DNA of 64,000 bases from Bacteriovoracaceae bacterium. GTDB taxonomy: Bacteria > Bdellovibrionota > Bacteriovoracia > Bacteriovoracales > Bacteriovoracaceae. The translations under genes and the position numbers were made by a program. Within the stretch, counting starts at the first letter, position 1. Each line of letters opens with the position of its first letter. The stretch spans positions 1-64,000 of the forward strand of contig JAIPEG010000008.1 in assembly GCA_021737405.1 (NCBI GenBank), read 5' to 3'. Below the pieces are notes generated by a model that was given only the letters and a program-made list of their open reading frames with translations, was not told the DNA's origin and made no database searches. Of the stretch, positions 38,156 through 48,195 are shown in pieces.

Positions 38156-41100
38156 TTAAACTTTTAATGACTCCTGAGAGGCAAGAATCTCATCGACTTC
38201 TTTATCAATATTTCTACGGTTACGAGCAAAGAGAAGATAGAAAATCGGAATAACATAAAGAGTAAAGACGGCTGAAATGGAAACCCCCGCAAGAACCACA
38301 ACTGCCATAGGGATTCGCGTTTCACTTCCTGCCCCTTGAGAAAGAGCGGCTGGCACCGCTGCGGCCAAGGTAGCAAGAGTTGTCATCAAAATTGGTCTAA
38401 ATCTTAAGCGACAAGCTTTGAAAAGAGCATCGGTCACTGACTCACCCTGATCACGCAATTGGTTGGTAAACTCAACGATAAGAATCGAGTTCTTCTTAAC
38501 TAATCCCATGGTGAGCATAATACCAATCATTGAGTAGACATTGAGAGTTTGACCGAAGACATAAAGTCCTAAAAGAGAACCAAACAAACCAAAAGGAATC
38601 GCCAAGAAAACAATAATGGGATCCACAAATGAGTTAAATTGAGAGGAGAGCACCATGTAAGCGATCGCCAATCCAAGACCGATAATAAAAAGAATATTTA
38701 AAAGAGAGTCATCTAAGTTTTGAGAGAATTCTATATAGTAGCCCTCTCCCAACGTTTCCTTAGCAATCTTTTCAACAGCTGAAATGGCTTGAGAGGCCAC
38801 AATACCTTTAGCAAGGTTAGCGTCCACTCTTAAGGCCCTGAAACGATTTTCGCGATAAATATTTTGAGGACCACTTCTTTTCTCAAATGTCACCACGTCC
38901 TTTAAGTGGACCAACTCTCCACGGTTATTGCGCACAAAAACATCTTCGATATCATCTGAGGCCCTTCGGTCTTTTTCTTCTAGCTGAACATAGACATCAA
39001 AGCGCCTTCCTAATTTAGTGTATTGACCAACAACTAAGCCGCCAGTGGATATGTTTATGGCCCTCGCGATTTCAGCGATCTCCACACCTCTGGCCCGGGC
39101 CTCGATACGATCAGGAATAATATGAACCTCTGGAAGATCCCTCACATCATCAGAGCGAATCCCTTCCATCAGTTTCGTTTCTTCCATTTTTTTTAGCATG
39201 GCATAGTAGAATTCTTTTTGTTTTTCTGGATCTGGTCCTCGAATGGTAAACTCAACAGGAGAGCCCCTTCGCCCACCGATGGCCGAGCCGAAGCGATCGC
39301 GGATAAAGACTTTTAAACCATCAATCACTTTCACTTCTTCTCTTAATTTAGCTGCGACCTCGGCTTGGGTAAGATCACGCTCACTCTTAGGTTTTAGGAC
39401 GACAACGCCATTACCACGGTTACCTTGCCCCCCACGCCCAAAGCCGCCAACGGCAACATAAGTTCTCTCGACATAGGGATTTTTAGAAACTATTTCTTCA
39501 AATTTTCGTACCTTTTCATTGGTATATTCCATCGAACGCCCATCGGGGGCCAAGAAGATACAAAAGAGCACGCCACTATCTTGAGCGGGAGTAAACTCTC
39601 GTGGGATTTTATTAAAAAATAGAAATGAACTTAAAAAGACGACCAAGGAGAAAATGAGAACCTTAACCTTGTTATTAAGAGAAAACTCAAGCCCCCGAAG
39701 ATAGCGACTACCAAGTACCTCGACAATTTTATCCACAAGGCGATGAATCCACAGTCCCTTTCCTAAAATATCGAGAAACTGAGAACAACGCATAGGAGTG
39801 AGAGTAAGCGCCTCAATGGATGAAAGTGAAACAGCGATACATAAGGTAATGGCAAACTCATAGAAGAATCGGCCTTCAATACCACTCATAAAAGTAATCG
39901 GAGCAAAAATAGAGACGAGAGCAAGTGTGGTTGCAATGACGGCAAAGGTAATCTCTTTACTACCAAGAAGGGAGGCCTTGAGCTTGTCATAACCATCAGT
40001 TGCATAGCGAACAATATTTTCAAGCATCACGATGGCATCATCTACCACAATTCCAATCGCAAGCGAGAGTCCTAATAAAGAGAAGGTATTAAGGGAGAAA
40101 CCAAAGAGATACATGAAAGCAAATGCTCCCACGATTGCAGTAGGAATCGCTAAAATAATATTAATGGTTGCACTCATGGATTTTAGAAAGAGCCAACACA
40201 CCAGACTTGTTAAAAAAGCCGAGAGAAGGAGATTTAAAACCAACTCGTCAACACTGGCCCTAATAAATTGAGTCCTATCAAAGTTGGGCTTAATCGAAAT
40301 CCCCGTGGGAAGATTTTCATTTATTTTATCAAGTTTTGCCAAAACCCTATCAGCAGTGGCAACGGCATTGACCCCCCGCTGTTTTTGAACGGCCATACCA
40401 ATAGCAAAGACGCCATTGAAGCGAGAAATTCTTCTTAAATTCTCAATCCCTTCATAAACCTTGGCGACATCTTTGACCTGAAGGGGAACGAAGTTTGGAG
40501 CTCCTCCCCTGCGAGAGATGACCATATTTTTAAATTCGTTCGTGTCAGTCGCCTCGCCCATAATACGAATGAGTAATTCATCGTCACCCTTTTCAAACTT
40601 GCCAGCAGGAAGCTCGAGGTGCTCTCTTTGGATACTATTAAAGATATCAATTGGTGTGAGCTGAAAGCGGTTTAACTTATCGACTTCAAGGTCAATACGC
40701 ATGATTGGTTCGTGATACCCAAAGGCCCTAACCTCGGCCACTCCTTCAACTGTGGAAATTTGATCCCTAATTTGATCTCTAAAGAGGATCATGACTTCTC
40801 TTTTTGAGAGGGTCTCCGTAAAAAGAGATAAATACATAATAGGATCGTCAGCCGCGTTGCTCTTTGTGACGACAGGGGGCTCTACTGTTCCTGGTAGCTC
40901 TCGCTGGGCCCTACCAAGCAAGGTTTGAACTTCTTGAAGAGCGAAGTCGACGTTCTTATCTAATTCAAACTCAAGAGTGACCGATCCGTTACCACGATCG
41001 GCCGTTGCAGAGAGACTACGAATCCCTTGCATGGAAACGAGAACACTCTCAACCGGTTCAAGAATGTCTTTTTCAATAACCTCAGGGGTGGCTCCGTCGT

Positions 41101-41251
41101 AAATATAATTTACAGTGATCGTCGGATAGTCGACATCTGGATTTTCATTAATACCAAGTTGGAAAAAGCCAAGAAGACCAAAGAGGATCATGGCAAACAT
41201 CAGCATCCAAGCGAAAACTGGTTTCTTTATGGAGATTTCAGATAAAGTCAT
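38156..41251 (-). CDS. RND-family efflux pump (HAE-1 type)
   Basis: A 1031-residue pump with twelve membrane helices and two large periplasmic loops. The proton-relay Asp pair is in GIVVDDAIVM and the Lys of helix 10 in GLVKKNSILIVEF, so proton-driven transport is expected. Its start overlaps the stop of the TolC-type gene (ATGA). These pumps normally need a periplasmic adaptor, which is absent from this window. Substrate not evident; MdtB/C or AcrB-like relatives export drugs or lipids. Confidence 0.95.
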   Translation of the reverse strand: MTLSEISIKKPVFAWMLMFAMILFGLLGFFQLGINENPDVDYPTITVNYIYDGATPEVIEKDILEPVESVLVSMQGIRSLSATADRGNGSVTLEFELDKNVDFALQEVQTLLGRAQRELPGTVEPPVVTKSNAADDPIMYLSLFTETLSKREVMILFRDQIRDQISTVEGVAEVRAFGYHEPIMRIDLEVDKLNRFQLTPIDIFNSIQREHLELPAGKFEKGDDELLIRIMGEATDTNEFKNMVISRRGGAPNFVPLQVKDVAKVYEGIENLRRISRFNGVFAIGMAVQKQRGVNAVATADRVLAKLDKINENLPTGISIKPNFDRTQFIRASVDELVLNLLLSAFLTSLVCWLFLKSMSATINIILAIPTAIVGAFAFMYLFGFSLNTFSLLGLSLAIGIVVDDAIVMLENIVRYATDGYDKLKASLLGSKEITFAVIATTLALVSIFAPITFMSGIEGRFFYEFAITLCIAVSLSSIEALTLTPMRCSQFLDILGKGLWIHRLVDKIVEVLGSRYLRGLEFSLNNKVKVLIFSLVVFLSSFLFFNKIPREFTPAQDSGVLFCIFLAPDGRSMEYTNEKVRKFEEIVSKNPYVERTYVAVGGFGRGGQGNRGNGVVVLKPKSERDLTQAEVAAKLREEVKVIDGLKVFIRDRFGSAIGGRRGSPVEFTIRGPDPEKQKEFYYAMLKKMEETKLMEGIRSDDVRDLPEVHIIPDRIEARARGVEIAEIARAINISTGGLVVGQYTKLGRRFDVYVQLEEKDRRASDDIEDVFVRNNRGELVHLKDVVTFEKRSGPQNIYRENRFRALRVDANLAKGIVASQAISAVEKIAKETLGEGYYIEFSQNLDDSLLNILFIIGLGLAIAYMVLSSQFNSFVDPIIVFLAIPFGLFGSLLGLYVFGQTLNVYSMIGIMLTMGLVKKNSILIVEFTNQLRDQGESVTDALFKACRLRFRPILMTTLATLAAAVPAALSQGAGSETRIPMAVVVLAGVSISAVFTLYVIPIFYLLFARNRRNIDKEVDEILASQESLKV

Positions 41252-42495
41252 AGCTCAATATCTCCATTGATCAGCTTTAAAGAATACCACTGTTCTGCCA
41301 GGGTGTACTTCATAGACTCATAAGAAATCTCTGCCTGAATAAGCTGTTCAAGGGCCCTATTTAAATCAAGAGCATCAATAAGCCCTTTCTTAAATTCTTT
41401 ACTTTGCTCTTTATAATTTTGTTTAGAAACATCATAAGAATCTTGAAGTAAGTCCTTTCGCTTTAACTGATTTTTAAACTGGGCCTCAACGACCTTGACC
41501 TCATTGGAGAGGTTTATCTGCGCCATTTTTAAATCACTCTGAAATTGACGAAGCCTTACTCGCTCTTGTTCAACTCGAGAAGAAGTTGCTCCAAAATCAA
41601 AGAAGTTCCAGCTAAAAGAAATTGCGACGTCCCAATCGTCCTGACGACCGAATTGACGTCTATTTAGGTAATAGTTTGAAATGAAATCGACTTGTGGTCT
41701 TAGAGATGCCTTTTGAATCGTTACATTTTGCAATTGATTTTCAATAGTCGTTTCAATTAACTGAAATTGCGGTCTTTGCGTTATGTCTTGGCCCCAGTTC
41801 CCTGGTAGACTTGAAAATTTTGAAAAATCTAATGAGATTTGCTCTGGATTTAGATCAATTCCTGTTAGGGCCAAAAGGTTTAAATGAGTCGTTTGCTGAT
41901 TTTCCTTAAGTTCCTGCAAGCGCCCCTCAAGGGCCCTGAGCTGAGTCAAAGTGGATAGGTAATCAGCTTTTCTCACCCTCCCAATCGCACTCCACTTCTT
42001 TAAAAGCTTTGCCCGCTTTTCTAGACTCTCTACCTGACGACCAATCAGCCTCTCTTGATTAGCAAGATTAAGATAATCAAAATATAAGGCGCTTAATTGA
42101 AGAAAGAAGCTAAAGAGTTCACTGTCTTTTTGATTCTTTGCCAAGGCAGGAAGAATATCTTTGTATTTAAAGTAAGTGTACTCAGCCCCACCATTATAAA
42201 GAGTCGTGCGTAAACTAACCGCATTTTGACTATCGATGCGATCAAACCCACTTTTTCCACGCTCTGCATTTAGAGGAACATTCCCGTAAAAATAGACACC
42301 TTGAACAGAAAGCTGAGGCATAAATGCCGACTTAAGCTCACGAATTCTTGCTTTTTGGAAATCTACTTCAAGCTCAACTCTTTTTATATTTGGATTATTT
42401 TTCTTGGCGGCTTGATATAGATCTACAATCGTATTTGCCGAGAGAATACTTCGAGATGTGACAATAAATAGCAATGCCAAGACAATACGTTGCAT
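41248..42495 (-). CDS. TolC-like outer-membrane efflux protein
   Basis: A 415-residue protein with a signal peptide (to about residue 20) and two related halves of long coiled-coil helices separated by short strand segments, the TolC pattern (IVDLYQAAKKNNPNIKRVE near the start; YDVSKQNYKEQSKEFKKGLI, in part, near the end). It forms the outer-membrane channel for the RND pump, whose gene overlaps it by four bases. No lipobox. Promoter probably in the 104 bases upstream. Confidence 0.92.
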   Translation of the reverse strand: MQRIVLALLFIVTSRSILSANTIVDLYQAAKKNNPNIKRVELEVDFQKARIRELKSAFMPQLSVQGVYFYGNVPLNAERGKSGFDRIDSQNAVSLRTTLYNGGAEYTYFKYKDILPALAKNQKDSELFSFFLQLSALYFDYLNLANQERLIGRQVESLEKRAKLLKKWSAIGRVRKADYLSTLTQLRALEGRLQELKENQQTTHLNLLALTGIDLNPEQISLDFSKFSSLPGNWGQDITQRPQFQLIETTIENQLQNVTIQKASLRPQVDFISNYYLNRRQFGRQDDWDVAISFSWNFFDFGATSSRVEQERVRLRQFQSDLKMAQINLSNEVKVVEAQFKNQLKRKDLLQDSYDVSKQNYKEQSKEFKKGLIDALDLNRALEQLIQAEISYESMKYTLAEQWYSLKLINGDIEL

Positions 42496-42599
42496 AAATC
42501 CCCTAAAAGAATGGGAATTATGTCATGCCATAATCTCAAAGACTAGTTGGATTTATTCTTAAAACCTTTTACAGGCGCCTTAAATCGATTAAAGAAATA

Positions 42600-45500
42600 T
42601 TACTGTTGCTGCTGAGTGCCCTGCCAAAAATCATTCAGTCGTAAGGTATAAAGATCTTCCTTATTCATCGTTGATTCAAAAAGCTCTTTAATGCTCTCGC
42701 CAAAACCCAAAGATGAGAAATTCCTATAACTTATGTCACTAAAGACAATCTCAAATAGGCTTCTCTCTTTGAGATAACTAAGCTTTTGGTGGGCCTCTAG
42801 ATCCTCACCTTGAGAGTTTTTCAAGGCCCGCTCTAACCTTAGAATCATTTGATCTCTTTCATAGCGAGCCGTTTCAATGATTTTCGTGGCCTCATCTCTG
42901 AGTAACGGAGTAACCTCACCACCACTTTCAATGAGTTGCTTCTTCAAAGACTCTACTTTCGGATAAAGAACCCTATGGATAAAGCGTATACTATTTTTGG
43001 ACTGGGCAAACTCTCCTCTCACTCGATTAAAAGGTGAGACCACGTTTTCCTCTGAGAATAATTCGGCCTCTACTGCGCGCGCCTCACTATTTTCAACGTT
43101 TGTAAGGTCCATCACCTTTTCTCTGGCCAGCTTTCTAGACTGCGCCTTGGATTTTCCTTCCTTTCTAAAGAGAAGATAAGCTTCTCTCCAATCTTTGAAA
43201 TGCTGAAACTCATGGGCCAAAGAAGAAAGAGCACTAGGAGATCTCATATTGACCCCGAGAACTGGACGATTTAGACCATCAAACCGAAAATAGTTTTGAC
43301 CGAGAAGGGACTCTACAAGACTTCCCTTTGAATCAGATACTCCAATATGTCGCAACTCTCCTTCAAACTCACCTAATTCCTTTATCATTTCAAAAACATA
43401 TTCATCTGAACTCTCTGTGACTTTAAAGAGCTCTTTTTGAGTGGCTCCTTCAAAGACGTAATCCATTTTGATTTTATGAATTTTTCCTTTTATTTCACTG
43501 GTCCCGACAAGGGCGCTTAGCTCACTGAGCTCCATAACTTTACTATTTGTAAGACCTATATCTCTTGATTTTCGAAGTGAGAGAGAAAGTATTTCTTTAA
43601 CCTCTAAAGAGAGTTCACCTCTTGCCTCCAAAGCTCTTCTTAAATCTAATAAAATGTCATGAAATTCAATCGTAGAAATTTTCTTATCTAGAAACGCTCG
43701 ATATTTTTGAATGAAAGGAGAAAAATTAAGTCCCAATAAATCTAAAATGTCCCTGTGAAGAGCAACCAGTGATTCAACACCAAATTTTTGAACCAATTCA
43801 CCTTGCCCCTCTGAAGTTACATTGATGAGGTAATTAATTTGTCTTCCAAAGTTTTCTAATTGTACTTGGCGAGAAATACCAATATTTTTAATTTCAGGAC
43901 TTATTGGTAGAACCTCTTCCCCTTTGGCGAATGTTTTCAATGCGCCAGTATCATCAACAATGAATAAAAGACCGTAGCCAGCTCCTTTAGAAGTATTAGT
44001 TGATCCACTCAAGGGCGAAGCAACCCTTACTAAAAAAGCATCTGGATCAATGACTAATTTGTCTTCTCCATCGAGCATTGCATAATACCTAGCATCCATT
44101 GCGGTCGTTTCAAAACCAACTTGTCCAGAGTCTCCTCGATTGGTTGTCACAACTAAACTTTGATCCGCAAATTCTTGAATTGTGTAATACGTTGGGTTCT
44201 TACGTACCTTTGCAACCACTTCCCTTCTTACGCTATCAGGCTCATTTGCTAAGATATAGACGCCCTTTCCCCCACTACCATCTGGTTCTTTGATGACAAA
44301 CTTCCCAAGTTTATCGATAGGAGTCTCAAATAATTCGTTAAGATTATCCAGCCCAAGAGTTCTTGTAGGACCCACACCCCTTAATCCTTCTGGTAAATAA
44401 CGACTCGAGAGATAATCGGCGATGAGCTGAAAGATTCTCTTATCATCTAAAGTGCGCCCACCAATATTACTGATGTAAATTTTTCTGTTTAAAAGAGCAT
44501 CAACGAGTTCTTCTCCTTGCTCGCTTTCGGCGCGCGTGGGATCGACTCCAAGTTTATAAGAAGACTCCATAAGTAAGGGTTTTCCATCATCTCCAAACTC
44601 AATTCCATTGATAAGACCAGTCTTTGAGTAAGTGTATTTGTAACCCACATGAGGCTCAAGCGTTACACCATACTTTCTTGCTAATTTCTTATTTGTCTCT
44701 TCATAAAAGGCAGGGTCACGAATAGGTATATCTTTTTTACTAGACTGCAAAAGAAATGATTCATCGGCCCTACTATAAACTCCTGTGACCACAGGGTTTT
44801 TAGACCCTTTCCCAGTATTAAGTCTTACAAATCCTGAAGCATCAATATATAAGTCTTTTGGTTCAACTAATGGCATTCCAGAAAATTCTGCAATAGAAGC
44901 GACATCTGGGTGAGCAGCATTTCCAGATCCCGGACCAATAATGACAGAAATCCCCTCTTCTTTATTTGTCCACTTCAAAGCGTTATCTTCAATTGTCTTT
45001 TTTAGTGATTTAAATGGATTCCCTTGCACCATTCTTTCCGAGATTTTATCGAAAAGCTCCTTATCTCCTAACTGTAGAGCATGCTTTAAAAGGAGATTAT
45101 TACTTAAGCCACTAGGTGTTGATCCGTTGGCCTCATAAGAAATTGGTTTAGGATTTAAAATATTATCAATTGCAAAATCAAAGCCCACAACGGCAGAGAA
45201 AGGATAGTCCTTCATCACTTTTTTATTAAGCTTTGGTTCATAATAAATATTTGTCCGAAGCACATCAAGAAAGACATTTTGAAGACCCTTGGGCAAGGAA
45301 TCGATCGTTAAATACTTTGCCGTATGCTCTCCTGAGTAAACCCTTTGCAAAACTTCTCTAAAAGTTCTCATGAAAGCTTCAGTTGACCCTGTTAATTTCT
45401 CATAAGTACTATGAGGCATTGGAACAAAACCTCTAAAAGGAACCTTTGACACTTTTGTGTATTGACCCGTCTTTGCATCTTTTGTCATAAAGGTCATTTC

Positions 45501-45869
45501 ATTATCCGCATGAATCAAAGTCATGCGATTATTGAGTTCTTCAATTCCTTCTGCTCCCCTAGAGAAATATTCATCAACGAAGCCCGAGGCATATGAGTGA
45601 GGCCGTCCGGCAGAACTCAAAAGGAAATTATTTGCTTCTTGCTCGATAATTTCACTACCGTCCTCTGATTTTAGCCTTAACTTAAAAGCACCTAAAATCT
45701 CCCTATCGTATCTTGGGTTTACGATTGGGGCTCGTCTAAACAGTTCATAGCAGGACAATTGGTCTGCTAGTGAGGCAATTTCTCTTGTTCTTTCCTGTTG
45801 AGAGGTCGAACACGCACTAATGAAAAGACAAAGGACTAAAATTGCTGAAAGATAATTCTTAGTTTTCAT
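42600..45869 (-). CDS. giant lipoprotein: circularly permuted ATP-grasp plus HExxH domain
   Basis: A 1089-residue protein with lipobox ISAC (Cys20). From about residue 150 to 680 it follows the circularly permuted ATP-grasp family (COG2308-type): YEANGSTPSGLSNNLL (compare EDNLRTPSGVSY), GVYSRADESFLL, FVIKEPDGSGGKGVYI with the Lys and Gly-rich loop near residue 525, YTIQEFADQSLV, and FLVRVASPLSG. After a helical region comes HEFQH at 886-890 with a Glu-rich NSEARAVEAE about 45 residues later, which may complete a zinc site. A signal peptide on an ATP-dependent ligase is odd. Single gene; no partner visible. Both domain calls rest on motifs only. Confidence 0.7.
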   Translation of the reverse strand: MKTKNYLSAILVLCLFISACSTSQQERTREIASLADQLSCYELFRRAPIVNPRYDREILGAFKLRLKSEDGSEIIEQEANNFLLSSAGRPHSYASGFVDEYFSRGAEGIEELNNRMTLIHADNEMTFMTKDAKTGQYTKVSKVPFRGFVPMPHSTYEKLTGSTEAFMRTFREVLQRVYSGEHTAKYLTIDSLPKGLQNVFLDVLRTNIYYEPKLNKKVMKDYPFSAVVGFDFAIDNILNPKPISYEANGSTPSGLSNNLLLKHALQLGDKELFDKISERMVQGNPFKSLKKTIEDNALKWTNKEEGISVIIGPGSGNAAHPDVASIAEFSGMPLVEPKDLYIDASGFVRLNTGKGSKNPVVTGVYSRADESFLLQSSKKDIPIRDPAFYEETNKKLARKYGVTLEPHVGYKYTYSKTGLINGIEFGDDGKPLLMESSYKLGVDPTRAESEQGEELVDALLNRKIYISNIGGRTLDDKRIFQLIADYLSSRYLPEGLRGVGPTRTLGLDNLNELFETPIDKLGKFVIKEPDGSGGKGVYILANEPDSVRREVVAKVRKNPTYYTIQEFADQSLVVTTNRGDSGQVGFETTAMDARYYAMLDGEDKLVIDPDAFLVRVASPLSGSTNTSKGAGYGLLFIVDDTGALKTFAKGEEVLPISPEIKNIGISRQVQLENFGRQINYLINVTSEGQGELVQKFGVESLVALHRDILDLLGLNFSPFIQKYRAFLDKKISTIEFHDILLDLRRALEARGELSLEVKEILSLSLRKSRDIGLTNSKVMELSELSALVGTSEIKGKIHKIKMDYVFEGATQKELFKVTESSDEYVFEMIKELGEFEGELRHIGVSDSKGSLVESLLGQNYFRFDGLNRPVLGVNMRSPSALSSLAHEFQHFKDWREAYLLFRKEGKSKAQSRKLAREKVMDLTNVENSEARAVEAELFSEENVVSPFNRVRGEFAQSKNSIRFIHRVLYPKVESLKKQLIESGGEVTPLLRDEATKIIETARYERDQMILRLERALKNSQGEDLEAHQKLSYLKERSLFEIVFSDISYRNFSSLGFGESIKELFESTMNKEDLYTLRLNDFWQGTQQQQ

Positions 45870-45960
45870 ATCTTTCTTTTCGGAACATTGACTTCAAATT
45901 CAACGGTTTAGATAATTTTATTCTAAATAATAAGAGACCCTAAACAAAATCCCTCAAGTA

Positions 45961-46701
45961 TTATTCTACCTTTTTAAAATCCCCATTTACTAAGAGTGAC
46001 CTTTTCTTGTTCAACACGAGTTTACCAGAATCTGCTAAATTAGATTTTGGCAAATAGAAGCGACTGATGGCAATTCTTCGATTTTGAGATTTATTGGGTG
46101 CACTACCATGAACCATCAGGCAGTCGTGAATCAAAAGATCTCCAGCAGCTGCCTCAGGTAATAGCTTTTCAAGTCCTTTCATTGTTAATGACTTAAGATC
46201 ACAAGAAAAATCATTAAAGTTGTGTGCCTTATGAGGTAATTCACCTAAGAGATGACTACCTGGTATATACCAAATACCACCATTACCTAGCCCACTTGCT
46301 TCAAGCGGAGTCCAAGTGTTAAGCCCTCTATTCTCTTTCGAACAAAAATAAACAGCATCTTGGTGAGGACGATAACCAAAACCCGTTTCAGCTCTTTTAA
46401 ACAATACTTCACTAGTGAATAAACTTGCACTCTCCTCTAAAAGAAAATCGACAAGGTCATTTAAGGAATCAATATTAAAAAGATTGTTGAAATCACTACT
46501 CAAATGTTTCTGTGCTTGAGCAATAAACTCTACCTTCCCGCCGGAAAATTTTTTATCTGCTCCGGGAATATTTCTGAGGTTCTTCTTCACCTCTTGAACT
46601 AAAGAATTTTTAATTTTAGATATTAAATCTAGACTATAGAACCCTTTAACATGGAGGTAGCCATTTTCTTTAAAGTCAGATAAAATCCTAGAGTCTTTCA
46701 T
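45961..46701 (-). CDS. phytanoyl-CoA dioxygenase family (PhyH-like) enzyme
   Basis: A 246-residue non-haem Fe(II)/2-oxoglutarate dioxygenase candidate. PHQDAVYF supplies His and Asp, HDCLMVHGSAPNKS the distal His, and RRIAISRFY the Arg for 2-oxoglutarate. Other members hydroxylate lipids, amino acids or natural products. The first codon is ATG 46701, and only 28 bases separate it from the divergent radical SAM gene, so the promoters must overlap each other's coding starts or the space is used in full. A joint pathway with that enzyme is inference. Confidence 0.88.
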   Translation of the reverse strand: MKDSRILSDFKENGYLHVKGFYSLDLISKIKNSLVQEVKKNLRNIPGADKKFSGGKVEFIAQAQKHLSSDFNNLFNIDSLNDLVDFLLEESASLFTSEVLFKRAETGFGYRPHQDAVYFCSKENRGLNTWTPLEASGLGNGGIWYIPGSHLLGELPHKAHNFNDFSCDLKSLTMKGLEKLLPEAAAGDLLIHDCLMVHGSAPNKSQNRRIAISRFYLPKSNLADSGKLVLNKKRSLLVNGDFKKVE

Positions 46702-46729
46702 TAAGAAACTTTATCATAAGTTAATTACT

Positions 46730-48115
46730 ATGAAAATAACTCTTGCCTTCCTACCAGCATGGCTACCATTAACACCACCACTTGGAATAACGGCCCTAGG
46801 TTCCTTCCTAAAGCTTCAAAAAGTAGACATTGATCTTTTAGACTTAAATAGTGAAATTCATAAAAACAGTCATGTACCAAGTCTATGGGACATGGAAAAA
46901 GCAATCCTATGGATGAAAGAAAAATCTTACAAAAACCAAGTCCATCCCCATATTGAAGATGAATTAAAGAAAAGTGCATTAAAGCTAGCCTTTAGTGAAA
47001 GTCGAGTCATAGGCTTTTCCATTTACTCAAGTAACTACAGACCAACTCGTATTTTCATAAAGTTATTAAGAAATTTAAATAAGGATTTAAAAATTATTTT
47101 AGGCGGACCTGGAATAAATAAAGCACAGGTCAAAAGAGATATTGAAGAAGGTTTAATAGATGCCGCCATTTTTGGAGAGGGCGAAGTTGCAACATTAAAT
47201 CTTTTAAAATTTTGGGAGGGAAATCTAGAAAAGAAAGAACTCGGCAATGTCATGCTAAAAGTAGACGATGATATATATGAGAGCTCAACATATCCTCTTA
47301 TGAAAATGAAAGAGATACCTATTCCTAATTTTCATCAATTTAATCTCGCGAACTATTATAGTGAAGTCTTACCTATCGAATTTTCTAGAGGCTGTGTTGC
47401 AAGCTGTACCTTTTGTTCTGAAACCAACTATTGGGTAAGTTTTAGAACAAAGAGCGTAGACCAAATCATTGAAGAACTTAAGTCTGGAATTCAAAATCAT
47501 CAGGTTAAATCATTCCGTGTCGTTGACTCCCTTATGAATGGAAATATGAATCTTCTCGTAAGTTTGGCCGAGAGAATTATCGAAGAAAAACTTAATATCG
47601 GCTGGTACGGTTATTGTAGAATTAATCCTAAAATGACACCAGAGGTACTTAATCTTTTAAAGCGCGCAGGCTGCGTTAATATCATGTATGGTCTAGAAAC
47701 AGGATCACAAAAGATACTTGATCTCATGAACAAAAAAGTGAATGTACTTGATAATTATAAAGTTGTTATAGATACACACAAGTCTGGAATAGGGGCAGAA
47801 GCTGAGATTTTAGTAGGCTTTCCTGGCGAAAATATTATCGATTATTTTAAGACCCTTTATATGCTCTTTCGTTTAAGAAATCACTTAAATTCTGTTTCAA
47901 CAGGTTCTCCAATGGAAGTTGTTCGAAATTCTGAGGTTTTTGATAATTCTGAAAAATTTGGTGTCCGATTTTTAAAAAGTGGCTGGGCTTCCAAGACTTA
48001 TTTGAATAATCATTACACGAGACAAATACTCTTTCATTTCTTGAATTTTTATCTAACTCTTATCGGTATCAAACAACCTTACACACTTGAAAATATCTCT
48101 AAAGGAAGAGCTTAA
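46730..48115 (+). CDS. B12-binding radical SAM protein
   Basis: A 461-residue protein of the B12-binding-domain radical SAM class. The N-terminal 140 residues form a Rossmann-like domain (PPLGITALGSFLKLQKVDIDLLDL, in parts; KIILGGPGIN) and lack the DxHxxG motif of B12 ligation, which is common in this class. The radical SAM core has CVASCTFC (about residue 223) for the 4Fe-4S cluster, then the GGE-like MYGLETGSQKILDLMNK. These enzymes methylate or rearrange unactivated carbons. Substrate unknown. Divergent from the PhyH gene. Confidence 0.88.
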   Translation: MKITLAFLPAWLPLTPPLGITALGSFLKLQKVDIDLLDLNSEIHKNSHVPSLWDMEKAILWMKEKSYKNQVHPHIEDELKKSALKLAFSESRVIGFSIYSSNYRPTRIFIKLLRNLNKDLKIILGGPGINKAQVKRDIEEGLIDAAIFGEGEVATLNLLKFWEGNLEKKELGNVMLKVDDDIYESSTYPLMKMKEIPIPNFHQFNLANYYSEVLPIEFSRGCVASCTFCSETNYWVSFRTKSVDQIIEELKSGIQNHQVKSFRVVDSLMNGNMNLLVSLAERIIEEKLNIGWYGYCRINPKMTPEVLNLLKRAGCVNIMYGLETGSQKILDLMNKKVNVLDNYKVVIDTHKSGIGAEAEILVGFPGENIIDYFKTLYMLFRLRNHLNSVSTGSPMEVVRNSEVFDNSEKFGVRFLKSGWASKTYLNNHYTRQILFHFLNFYLTLIGIKQPYTLENISKGRA

Positions 48116-48195
48116 TACGCTCCTGAAATCTATTAGAGGAGTACTTTAAAACTTTTAATAGATAACTCGTAAGTTCAAAGCACTCCTAAGAAAGC

